This document shows positions 6,471-12,072 of a DNA stretch of 12,686 bases, one piece after another. Source of the DNA: an uncultured Clostridia bacterium. GTDB taxonomy: Bacteria > Bacillota > Clostridia > Christensenellales > Borkfalkiaceae. The stretch is from positions 1 to 12,686 of the forward strand of contig CAMOVY010000017.1 in the NCBI GenBank assembly GCA_946627905.1. The letters run 5' to 3'. Under the pieces are notes generated by a model. It worked only from the letters and a program-made list of their open reading frames with translations, was not told where the DNA came from and searched no databases. Position 1 is the first letter of the stretch. The number at the start of each line of letters is the position of its first letter. The translations under genes were made by a program, and so were the position numbers.

Positions 6471-6505
6471 TCAAGGCGCGAAAATTTTTCGCGCCTTGAA
6501 TTTTT
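6471..6505 (+). terminator. Intrinsic terminator of the ferredoxin gene
   Basis: 13-bp stem TCAAGGCGCGAAA (6471-6483) with TTTCGCGCCTTGA (6487-6499), a 3-base loop, then A and TTTTT (6501-6505). It is only 16 bases before the next start codon. A near copy of its left half lies at 6204-6223, after ricT. Confidence 0.85.
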
Positions 6506-6520
6506 AATTCGGACATTTAA

Positions 6521-7183
6521 ATGAAACGGTTGGAAATTTTAAGCGATAAAATAAAAATTTATCAGGACGACGAACTTTATACTTTTACGTCGGACGCTAT
6601 CCTGTTATCCGAGTTTGCGGCGGTTAAAAAAGGCGATACGGTTGCGGACTTCTGCGCAGGTTGCGGCGTCGTGGGGTTTAACCTTTACGCGCTTAATCCC
6701 GATAAAATTTGTTCGCTTACTTTTTTCGAGTTGCAAAAACCGCTTTTTAACCTTTGTGAAGAGAATATCGCGTTAAACGGCAAGGCAGATAAGTTTAACG
6801 CCGTGCTTGGCAGAATTCAGGACTTGCCGAAAGAGTTTTACGGCAAATTTTCTTTAATAGTATGCAATCCGCCCTATATGAAAGACGGTGCGGGCGAAAC
6901 GGACAAAGCGGAAAATATCGCCGTTTGCCGAACGGAGCTCGCGCTTAAATTAGAAGAACTTATTACCGCAGTTTCAAAAGGACTTAAATTCGGCGGCAGG
7001 TTTTGTATGGTTCACCGTGCGGACAGGCTTGCGGAGGTTATAAGTTTTATGCATAAATACGGTATAGAACCGAAAAGGCTTGCGCCCGTCGCGGCGAAAG
7101 ATAAAGCGCCCTATCTTATACTCGTCGAAGGGGTAAAGGGCGGCAAAAGCGGGCTTAAGTTTTCGGACACTATTTATAATTAA
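6521..7183 (+). CDS. trmN6: tRNA1(Val) adenine-37 N6-methyltransferase-like protein (YabB/TrmN6)
   Basis: 220 residues, class I SAM-dependent methyltransferase. The N-terminus YTFTSDAILLSEFA (20-33) is the TrmN6/YabB signature (F..G.DA.LLA.F). Motif I is VADFCAGCGVVGF (41-53), with Cys in place of the usual glycine/threonine positions, and the amino-methylating motif IV is NPPY (116-119), which places the target on an exocyclic amine of adenine. The family methylates A37 of tRNA-Val in E. coli; the Bacillota substrate is less certain. The neighbour rsmI, 15 bases on, is the same as in B. subtilis (yabB-yazA-yabC), which strengthens the call. The GIY-YIG gene yazA is missing. The start has only a weak GGAC ahead of it and lies just behind the ferredoxin terminator, with no clear promoter. 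Confidence 0.85.
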   Translation: MKRLEILSDKIKIYQDDELYTFTSDAILLSEFAAVKKGDTVADFCAGCGVVGFNLYALNPDKICSLTFFELQKPLFNLCEENIALNGKADKFNAVLGRIQDLPKEFYGKFSLIVCNPPYMKDGAGETDKAENIAVCRTELALKLEELITAVSKGLKFGGRFCMVHRADRLAEVISFMHKYGIEPKRLAPVAAKDKAPYLILVEGVKGGKSGLKFSDTIYN

Positions 7184-7198
7184 AGGATAAGGGACAAT

Positions 7199-7999
7199 AT
7201 GCTTTATTTTATAGCAACGCCGATAGGCAACTTAAAAGATATATCGTACAGGGCGGTGGAAACGCTTTCTATAGTGGATGAAATAGCGTGCGAAGACACG
7301 CGCCACTCGCTTACGCTTTTATCGGCATACGGCGTAAAAAAGCCGCTTTTTGCCTATCATAAGTTTAACGAACGCGAAGAGTGCGAGAAAATTATAGACA
7401 AACTTAAAAGCGGTAAAAATATTGCGGTAATATCGGATGCGGGTATGCCCGTTATTTCAGACCCCGGAAATATTTTAGCCAAAGCGTTAAAAGAAAACGG
7501 GCTGGAGTTTACGGTTATCCCGGGGGCGAACGCCGCTCTTTCCGCGCTTGTTCTTTCGGGCTTTAACGCGGACAAATTCGTTTTTTTGGGTTTTCTGCCC
7601 GAGAAGAAAAGCGACAGAGAAGACCTTTTGAACGAATACAAAAACCTTTCGGCAACGCTTATTCTGTATTCCGCCCCGCACGACGTAAAAAAGGACGTGG
7701 CGACTTTGTATTCCGTACTTGGCGCAAGAAACGCCGCGGCGGTAAAAGAGATAACCAAAATTCACGAACGTGCGGAGTTTTTTAACTTAAAAGACGGCTA
7801 TACGGCAGAGCCGAAAGGCGAATACGTTTTAATCGTAGAAGGCGCTGTAAAGGGTGCGGAATACGCGGGGCTTTCCGAAGAAGAACATATAAATATGTAT
7901 GTAAATAGCGGCATGGATAAAAAAGACGCGTTAAAGCGCGTTGCTAAAGAGCGCGGCGTGCCAAAGTCTTTGCTTTATAAATATACGATAGAAAAATAA
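7199..7999 (+). CDS. rsmI: 16S rRNA (cytidine1402-2'-O)-methyltransferase RsmI
   Basis: 266 residues, tetrapyrrole-methylase fold. It adds the 2'-O-methyl group to C1402 in the ribosomal P site, using SAM. Signatures: LYFIATPIGNLKDISYRA (2-19), ACEDTRHSLTLL (30-41), VISDAGMPVISDPG (77-90), PGANAALSAL (108-117) and FLGFLPEK. The C-terminal helical region ends with a helix-turn-helix-like KKDALKRVAKERGVPKSLLY, usual in this family. AAGGA (7183-7187) precedes the start, and the stop of the upstream methyltransferase overlaps that site, so the two genes are probably coupled. A strong terminator follows. The identification is safe, and corresponds to YabC of B. subtilis. Confidence 0.97.
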   Translation: MLYFIATPIGNLKDISYRAVETLSIVDEIACEDTRHSLTLLSAYGVKKPLFAYHKFNEREECEKIIDKLKSGKNIAVISDAGMPVISDPGNILAKALKENGLEFTVIPGANAALSALVLSGFNADKFVFLGFLPEKKSDREDLLNEYKNLSATLILYSAPHDVKKDVATLYSVLGARNAAAVKEITKIHERAEFFNLKDGYTAEPKGEYVLIVEGAVKGAEYAGLSEEEHINMYVNSGMDKKDALKRVAKERGVPKSLLYKYTIEK

Positions 8000-8004
8000 A
8001 CGTC

Positions 8005-8052
8005 AAAAAAAGAACTCGGCGCGGCGAAATTTTCGCCGCGCCGAGTGTTTTT
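8005..8052. terminator. Bidirectional intrinsic terminator between rsmI and luxS
   Basis: 15-bp GC-rich perfect stem (8014-8028 with 8032-8046) and a 3-base loop. On the plus strand it is followed by GTTTTT (8047-8052); on the minus strand by TC and then seven T (8011-8005). It ends both the rsmI and the luxS transcripts. Confidence 0.92.
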
Positions 8053-8058
8053 AAATTT

Positions 8059-8583
8059 TCACGAATCGTAAAACCGCTTTCCGTCGTCCGTTAGCAGGCG
8101 GTCGGTTTTAGGGTACTCAAATATCTTCGGGTTATCCGCGTTCTTTTCAAGATACTTAATAAATTCCGTTGCATACCATTTTGCTAAAGTCAGGTCGTGC
8201 ATAAGATACCGCCCGCAGTTTTTTACCGTTGCACCCGGAACGACTTCGGTATCCTGTACCGCCTTAAACGCCTTAAGGATAAGCGGATATATTGCGCGGG
8301 CGGGGCGGGCGTTTTTAAGAATAAGATAAAACCCCGTAAGACACCCCATAGGCCCCCAGTAAATTATTTCGTCTTTCCACTCCGCGTCGTTGCGTAGCGC
8401 GGTGGCGACGATGTGTTCGAGAGAGTGCATAGCCGCAACGTCGATTGCGGGTTCTGCGTTGGGTCTTTTAAGGCGGATATCGTAGGTGGTTATCCGTTCT
8501 TTCCCGATTATATCTTCACGGCTTATGAAAATGCCGGGAACTATTGCCGTATGGTCTACTGAAAAACTTGGAATAAGGTCCAT
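8059..8583 (-). CDS. luxS: S-ribosylhomocysteine lyase LuxS
   Basis: 174 residues from the ATG at 8583. It cleaves S-ribosylhomocysteine to homocysteine and 4,5-dihydroxy-2,3-pentanedione, the precursor of autoinducer-2, in the activated methyl cycle. The metal site is intact: HSLEH (53-57) gives His53 and His57 with Glu56 as a catalytic base, and Cys123 in KNCGRYLMHDL is the third ligand. Substrate residue Arg37 (TTYDIRLKRPN) and catalytic Cys81 (GPMGCLTGFYL) are present; Leu82 replaces the Gln or Arg most common there. The C-terminus is about 15 to 20 residues longer than many LuxS proteins. The start is set by AAGGAA in the 13-base gap after dut; a 21-residue upstream extension would run into the end of dut and lacks family similarity. 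Likely co-transcribed with dut. Confidence 0.96.
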   Translation of the reverse strand: MDLIPSFSVDHTAIVPGIFISREDIIGKERITTYDIRLKRPNAEPAIDVAAMHSLEHIVATALRNDAEWKDEIIYWGPMGCLTGFYLILKNARPARAIYPLILKAFKAVQDTEVVPGATVKNCGRYLMHDLTLAKWYATEFIKYLEKNADNPKIFEYPKTDRLLTDDGKRFYDS

Positions 8584-8596
8584 ATATTTTTCCTTT

Positions 8597-9076
8597 TTAA
8601 AGCGTTTTGTCCGTACTGCCAAGTCCGCCCGTGCGTGCGTTTTCACAATCGTCGTCGACGGTTATGCCGAACGGTAAAAACACGCCTTGCGCAAAGGCTT
8701 TGCCTTTTTCAACCGTCAGGGGCTTATCGCCGCAGTTAGTCATTTTAATAAAAATGTGCCCTTCGTTATCGGCGTTAAAATAATCGCTATCGATAACCCC
8801 CACGGTGTTGTCAAGGGTAAGCCTGTATTTAAATCCTAATCCCGACCGCGGGAAAAGCATAAGCACCCAGCCTTCTTTTATTTCCGCCCGCACACCCGTC
8901 GCGATTTTCACCGTTTCTTTGGGGGCAAGGGAAAAGGCTTCGGGGGCGAAAAAATCGTACCCCGCGCTGCCTTTGGTCGCGCGTTTCGGTAGCGTTATGC
9001 CGTTATACGTTTCTTCCGTACCCGACTTTAGGTATTCGGTTTTACTTACTTTGTAAAATTTCGCTATTTTTTCCAT
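8597..9076 (-). CDS. dut: dUTP diphosphatase (trimeric dUTPase)
   Basis: 159 residues. It hydrolyses dUTP to dUMP and pyrophosphate, keeping uracil out of DNA and feeding thymidylate synthesis. All five motifs are visible: ATKGSAGYDFFA (33-44), PRSGLGFK (76-83), LDNTVGVIDSDYF (88-100) with the catalytic Asp in VIDSD, a GKAFAQGVFLPF segment (125-136) and RTGGLGST (148-155) as the phosphate-binding C-terminal motif. The N-terminal KIAKFYKVSKTEY and the LPKRATKGSAGYDFF form resemble clostridial and phage-like dUTPases. The start at 9076 fits that N-terminus. There is no Shine-Dalgarno before it; instead a promoter ends six bases upstream, which predicts a leaderless mRNA. The 36 further upstream residues that remain open contain the promoter and are rejected. 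luxS follows after 13 bases. Confidence 0.95.
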   Translation of the reverse strand: MEKIAKFYKVSKTEYLKSGTEETYNGITLPKRATKGSAGYDFFAPEAFSLAPKETVKIATGVRAEIKEGWVLMLFPRSGLGFKYRLTLDNTVGVIDSDYFNADNEGHIFIKMTNCGDKPLTVEKGKAFAQGVFLPFGITVDDDCENARTGGLGSTDKTL

Positions 9077-9082
9077 ATCTTT

Positions 9083-9111
9083 ATTGTACCATTTTCTTAA
9101 AAAACAATCAA
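9083..9111 (-). promoter_or_regulatory. dut-luxS promoter, predicted leaderless
   Basis: On the minus strand TTGATT (9106-9111), 17 bases, TACAAT (9083-9088) with an upstream TGG (extended -10). Six bases separate the -10 from the A of the dut ATG, so the normal start point is that A itself. Confidence 0.65.
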
Positions 9112-9121
9112 GCGTTGTTTT
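9098..9121 (-). terminator. Weak AT-rich terminator after the permease
   Basis: On the minus strand AAAACAA (9121-9115) pairs with TTGTTTT (9107-9101) over a 7-base loop and runs into further T residues. It lies six bases after the permease stop codon. The stem has few G-C pairs, and it overlaps the -35 region of the dut promoter, so its strength is doubtful. Confidence 0.35.
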
Positions 9122-9126
9122 ATAAT

Positions 9127-10440
9127 CTAAAATACCAGAAACAGCGTTAAAAGCGAAAGGCTTAACGCCGCGATAGCCACGCATATTCCGTAAAAGGCGA
9201 ATTTATAAAAGGGCAGTTTTACGCCGTACCCCGAAAGAATTTTATTCCACATTATTCCCGCAAGCGCGCCGACGGGCGTTATAAACGCGCCTATATTCGT
9301 GCCGATTATCGCCCCGTAAGTCGCGTAAAGGCTGTTCCCCGCGATTATCTTTTCGGTTATTACCGAAGTCGGAATATTGTTTAAAAGGTTTGATAGCCCC
9401 GCGGACAAAAACCCGAAAGTAAACCCGTCCGTGTTTTCGCCCTTTACGAGCGCAGAAGAAATCGCGTCGGTCGCGCCGCTTTTTTGCAAAGCCAACACGA
9501 TTATAAACATAGAGATTATAAACGGCACTAGTTCCCAAGGCGTCTTTTTTACCGTGCCCCACGCACGGGTAAGCCCTTCGCCGCAGATAAGTCCGTAAAC
9601 GGAGTTAAACAGTAGTGTTCCCGCCGCGAAAATTACGGTTAAAACCCATATTTCCACGCCGAGTTGTTCCTGAAACGCCAAAGAAATTATACAGCCCGTA
9701 AGCGCGGTAAGCGCGGCTATCATAGAAGGCAGGTTTATTCGTACGGGTATGATTTTTTCGGCTTGCGCTTCCGGCGCGGGTGCGGAAGGCGTTAAAAGCG
9801 ACTTTTTGAAAATGATAAGCAGAACTATAAGCGCGGAAACGCCCGCGACAAAGGCGGGTAGCGCCATTACCTTAAAATACGCGATAAAAGATATCCCCGC
9901 GCTTTGGGCAAGGTACACGTTGGTAGGGTTTCCGACAATCAGCGCCATACTCCAGGTGTTTGCGGCGACGAATTCGCCCACCAAAAACGGCAGGGGCGCA
10001 AACCCCGCTTTTTTACAAAAAATGCATATAATAGGGGTAAACGTTAAAATAACTATGTCGTTTGACGTAAACACGGTAAGCACGGAAACGACGGCGTATA
10101 AAATTATAAACAACCGCAGTTTGCCTTTTTTACCGAACGCGAAAGTTTTTTCCGCAACCAGATGAAAAAATCCCGAATCCCCTAAAGAAACGGAAATCAT
10201 AGTCATAGAAAGAAACAGCGCTAAAATTTTAAGGGGGTTTACTTGGGTATCGGCGGTAAGTCCGTCCACCGCGTCAAAAAGCGGAAGTCCGCCGAACAAA
10301 ATTTCCGCCGCTGCACCCACACAGCAGATAATAACGTAAAGACCGACTTTTATTTTTCCGAAAGAAAGATAAGGTTTAAATAGAACGGATATAATCATTA
10401 AAAGTGCCGAAAGTGCGGCGATGGATACCGAAGCAATCAT
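9127..10440 (-). CDS. ArsB/NhaD-type ion transporter superfamily permease
   Basis: 437 residues from the ATG at 10440, very hydrophobic, with about 11-12 membrane helices and a charged cytoplasmic loop around 211-235. Family marks are TSNDIVILTFTPII (125-138), GNPTN (170-174) and, in the second half, LLNNIPTSVI and TNIGAFITPVGALAGIMW. This is the two-fold repeat, with one re-entrant signature loop per half, of the ArsB/NhaD and CitM-like ion transporter superfamily. Members export arsenite, exchange Na+/H+ or take up carboxylates; the substrate here cannot be told. There is no arsR, arsC or arsA nearby, so an arsenic role is not supported. A longer open frame to 10479 contains the promoter and is rejected. 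There is no Shine-Dalgarno, and the predicted leader is only 3-4 bases. Divergent from the LOG-family gene. Confidence 0.85.
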   Translation of the reverse strand: MIASVSIAALSALLMIISVLFKPYLSFGKIKVGLYVIICCVGAAAEILFGGLPLFDAVDGLTADTQVNPLKILALFLSMTMISVSLGDSGFFHLVAEKTFAFGKKGKLRLFIILYAVVSVLTVFTSNDIVILTFTPIICIFCKKAGFAPLPFLVGEFVAANTWSMALIVGNPTNVYLAQSAGISFIAYFKVMALPAFVAGVSALIVLLIIFKKSLLTPSAPAPEAQAEKIIPVRINLPSMIAALTALTGCIISLAFQEQLGVEIWVLTVIFAAGTLLFNSVYGLICGEGLTRAWGTVKKTPWELVPFIISMFIIVLALQKSGATDAISSALVKGENTDGFTFGFLSAGLSNLLNNIPTSVITEKIIAGNSLYATYGAIIGTNIGAFITPVGALAGIMWNKILSGYGVKLPFYKFAFYGICVAIAALSLSLLTLFLVF

Positions 10441-10450
10441 AACTTTTAAT

Positions 10451-10479
10451 ATTGTAGCACCAAATCGGCGGGTTTGCAA
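10451..10479 (-). promoter_or_regulatory. Promoter of the permease gene, near-leaderless
   Basis: On the minus strand TTGCAA (10474-10479), 17 bases, TACAAT (10451-10456) with TGC before it (extended -10). The transcript should start at 10443-10444, only 3-4 bases ahead of the ATG at 10440. Confidence 0.65.
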
Positions 10480-10504
10480 TAGATTTTAGGCGGCGCATTC
10501 GGTG

Positions 10505-10534
10505 TTGACAAAGAAACGTAAAAACATATATAAT
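10505..10534 (+). promoter_or_regulatory. Promoter of the LOG-family gene
   Basis: TTGACA (10505-10510), 18 bases, TATAAT (10529-10534). The leader is about 25 bases and carries AAGGAG (10554-10559) six bases before ATG 10566. Confidence 0.75.
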
Positions 10535-10565
10535 ATATAAAGTAAAAGCATAAAAGGAGATAGCG

Positions 10566-11147
10566 ATGAAAATTTGTATATTCGGCGCGGCAAGCGATAA
10601 AATAGATAAAAAATATATAGACGACTGTTATAATCTGGCAAAAGAGTTGGCGCGTCGCGGGCACGATTTGGTGTTCGGCGCGGGCGGCGAAGGTCTTATG
10701 GGCGCGGCGGCGCGCGGATTTAAAGAAAACGGCGGGAAAGTGCACGGCGTTATTCCGTATTTTTTCGAAGAGAACGGGTACGAAGCGATTTTTAAGGGTT
10801 GCGACGAACTTACCCGTACTGAAACCATGGCGGAAAGAAAACGGGTAATGGAAGACGCGGCGGACGCGTTTATTATCGTTCCCGGCGGCATAGGCACGCT
10901 TGAAGAGTTTTTCGAGGTTTTAACGTTAAAGCAATTAGGGCGGCACAAAAAAGCGATAGCGCTATATAATTCCTGCGGATTTTATACACATTTCGACAAG
11001 TCGCTCGACGAAATAATTTCGCAGAAATTCGTTAACGAAGAGTGCAAAATGTTGTATAAAACGCTTAATTCTGAAAAGGAAGTCATAGAGTATATCGAAA
11101 ATTACACGGCGGACGGTTTAAACTGGGATTTGCTTAAAAGAAATTAA
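10566..11147 (+). CDS. LOG-family protein (TIGR00730-type, putative nucleoside 5'-monophosphate phosphoribohydrolase)
   Basis: 193 residues, Rossmann-like. The family signature is complete: a glycine-rich N-terminal strand, LVFGAGGEGLMGAAARG (35-51), RKRVME (91-96) and PGGIGTLEEFFEVLTLKQLG (106-125), which includes PGGxGTxxE. Family members split the N-glycosidic bond of AMP-type nucleotides or N6-modified AMP (cytokinin activation in plants, YvdD-like enzymes in bacteria), and older annotation calls them lysine decarboxylase by mistake. The bacterial role is often unclear. It has its own promoter and a good AAGGAG. It is followed by 277 bases that hold the promoter and riboswitch of the xpt unit. 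The proximity to purine salvage genes is suggestive for a role in nucleotide turnover but is not proof. Confidence 0.92.
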   Translation: MKICIFGAASDKIDKKYIDDCYNLAKELARRGHDLVFGAGGEGLMGAAARGFKENGGKVHGVIPYFFEENGYEAIFKGCDELTRTETMAERKRVMEDAADAFIIVPGGIGTLEEFFEVLTLKQLGRHKKAIALYNSCGFYTHFDKSLDEIISQKFVNEECKMLYKTLNSEKEVIEYIENYTADGLNWDLLKRN

Positions 11148-11176
11148 TAAAGTATCTAAAAACGGGTGTAAAAAGT

Positions 11177-11205
11177 TTGACGGATTTAAATTGATTTGAT
11201 ATAAT
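11177..11205 (+). promoter_or_regulatory. Promoter of the xpt riboswitch operon
   Basis: TTGACG (11177-11182), 17 bases, TATAAT (11200-11205) with an upstream TGA (extended -10). The start near 11212 leaves a leader of about 210 bases, long enough for the aptamer and a terminator-type expression platform. Confidence 0.8.
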
Positions 11206-11223
11206 TTTATCGTAAATTGAATA

Positions 11224-11299
11224 TTTTGCCGATATAAGTTCGTTATCGATGGCACGAACGTTTCTACCGCGCAGCCAACCGCGCGACTATTGGACAAAA
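11224..11299 (+). promoter_or_regulatory. Purine riboswitch aptamer, guanine class
   Basis: The three-way junction core of the purine riboswitch is present position by position: J1/2 TAA (11235-11237), J2/3 GTTTCTACC (11260-11268) and J3/1 GAC (11285-11287). The specificity base equivalent to position 74 is C (11287), which selects guanine or hypoxanthine-like ligands rather than adenine. P1 pairs 11224-11234 with 11288-11299 (one G-U and one bulged A), P2 pairs 11238-11243 with 11254-11259, and P3 pairs 11268-11272 with 11281-11285. Loops L2 (ATCGATGG) and L3 (AGCCAACC) differ in length and sequence from the usual GATATGG and CCGTAAA, though GG and CC that could kiss remain. It precedes xpt, as in B. 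subtilis. Confidence 0.88.
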
Positions 11300-11357
11300 T
11301 CGCTTTACCGCTTTAATTTCAGGTTTGATTTAAAGGCGGCGGTGCGAATTTATTGGC

Positions 11358-11385
11358 AACGGGTTTGATTTTTCAGCCTGTTTTT
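11358..11385 (+). terminator. Probable riboswitch-controlled terminator ahead of xpt
   Basis: AACGGG (11358-11363) pairs with CCTGTT (11377-11382), one G-U, with an inner TGA/TCA pairing over TTTT, then a T-run (11381-11385). GATTTT (11367-11372), inside this hairpin, is complementary to AAAATC (11296-11301) at the 3' side of P1. So a ligand-free anti-terminator that competes with P1 is possible. In guanine-off switches, ligand binding favours the terminator. The stem is modest. The stretch 11302-11357 can form another imperfect hairpin without a U-run. Confidence 0.5.
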
Positions 11386-11424
11386 CAATTTTAAAGCGAA
11401 AAAATCTTTGCGGAAAGGATAAAA

Positions 11425-11997
11425 ATGGAACTTTTAGAACGCGCTATTACGGAAAAAGGTAAAGTATTAGACGGCGGCATTCTGAAAGTCGGCTCGTTTT
11501 TGAATAACCAGATAGACATAAACCTTATTTCCGCTATGGGGAAAGATATTTATGAAAAATTTAAAGGCTGCGGCGTAAGCAAAATCCTGACGGTAGAAGC
11601 GTCCGGGATAGCAATTGCGGTAATTACGGCGCAGTTTTTTAATTGTAATACGGTTTTTGCCAAAAAAAGCAAGACTGCGAACGTCGACGGCGAACTATAT
11701 TCTGCAAAGTGCTTTTCTTTCACCCACAAAAACGAAAACACGCTTATCGTTCCCAAAGAATACCTGAGTAAAGACGATAAGGTTTTGATAATCGACGATT
11801 TTCTGGCGCACGGCGAAGCGGTTAACGCGCTGATTAGTATTGTAAACGCGGCGGGCGCAACGCTTTCGGGGGTTGCCATCGCTATCGAGAAAGGCTTTCA
11901 GGGCGGCGGGGACGAACTCCGTAAAAAAGGCGTAAACCTTTACTCGCTCGCCGTTATCGACAGTATGGAAAACGGTAGGGTCGTTTTCCGCAAGTAA
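11425..11997 (+). CDS. xpt: Xanthine phosphoribosyltransferase
   Basis: 190 residues, the XPRT length. It converts xanthine with PRPP to XMP in purine salvage. It begins MELLERAITEKGKVLDGGIL, with SFLNNQID (24-31), and TVEASGIAIA (56-65), all close to the Xpt family pattern (LNHQID, EASGIA). The PRPP-binding motif is VLIIDDFLAHGEAVNAL (120-136) and KGFQGGGDELR (156-166) is also family-like. AAAGGA (11414-11419) precedes the ATG. The guanine-class riboswitch in the leader shows that expression is likely cut when guanine is plentiful. In B. subtilis xpt is followed by the xanthine permease pbuX; here a BMP-family nucleoside-binding lipoprotein follows after 75 bases, so the salvage route is probably nucleoside uptake. 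Confidence 0.96.
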   Translation: MELLERAITEKGKVLDGGILKVGSFLNNQIDINLISAMGKDIYEKFKGCGVSKILTVEASGIAIAVITAQFFNCNTVFAKKSKTANVDGELYSAKCFSFTHKNENTLIVPKEYLSKDDKVLIIDDFLAHGEAVNALISIVNAAGATLSGVAIAIEKGFQGGGDELRKKGVNLYSLAVIDSMENGRVVFRK

Positions 11998-12046
11998 GTT
12001 TCGGCTTTCGGACAAGCCCGAATAAACAAATAACGAAGAATTTTAG

Positions 12047-12064
12047 ACCCGAAAGGGTAGGAGG
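12047..12064 (+). promoter_or_regulatory. GAAA-tetraloop hairpin next to the Shine-Dalgarno of the BMP gene
   Basis: ACCC (12047-12050), GAAA, GGGT (12055-12058) make a short stable GNRA-capped hairpin directly followed by AGGAGG (12059-12064), eight bases before ATG 12073. It leaves the Shine-Dalgarno single-stranded, so it may help ribosome loading or protect the mRNA 5' side after processing. The rest of the 75-base gap has an imperfect hairpin (about 12001-12022) without a U-run and no clear promoter. Confidence 0.4.
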
Positions 12065-12072
12065 TTTATTAA

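Noticed and set aside
6312..6524. 70-residue Arg-rich plus-strand open frame
   Set aside because: It is an alternative frame of the ferredoxin gene, whose two complete CxxCxxCxxxCP motifs fix the real frame.
8584..8646. N-terminal extension of LuxS
   Set aside because: It overlaps the end of dut and the LuxS ribosome site. The family start is at MDLIPSF.
9077..9184. N-terminal extension of dUTPase into the permease gene
   Set aside because: It overlaps the permease coding end and contains the dut promoter. The family N-terminus starts at MEKIAKF.
9127..10440. Arsenic resistance operon
   Set aside because: The permease has ArsB-type motifs, but no arsR, arsC, arsA or arsD lies nearby, so only the superfamily can be stated.
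10441..10479. Permease start at 10479
   Set aside because: The 13 extra residues encode over the promoter -35 and -10 and carry no ribosome site.
10446..10745. 99-residue minus-strand frame across the LOG gene start
   Set aside because: Antisense to a clearly recognised gene and its promoter; no ribosome site or family similarity.
11302..11347. Hairpin CCGCTTTAA / TTAAAGGCGG in the xpt leader as the terminator
   Set aside because: It has a bulge and no following U-tract. It may be an anti-terminator part or chance; the hairpin at 11358-11385 has the T-run.
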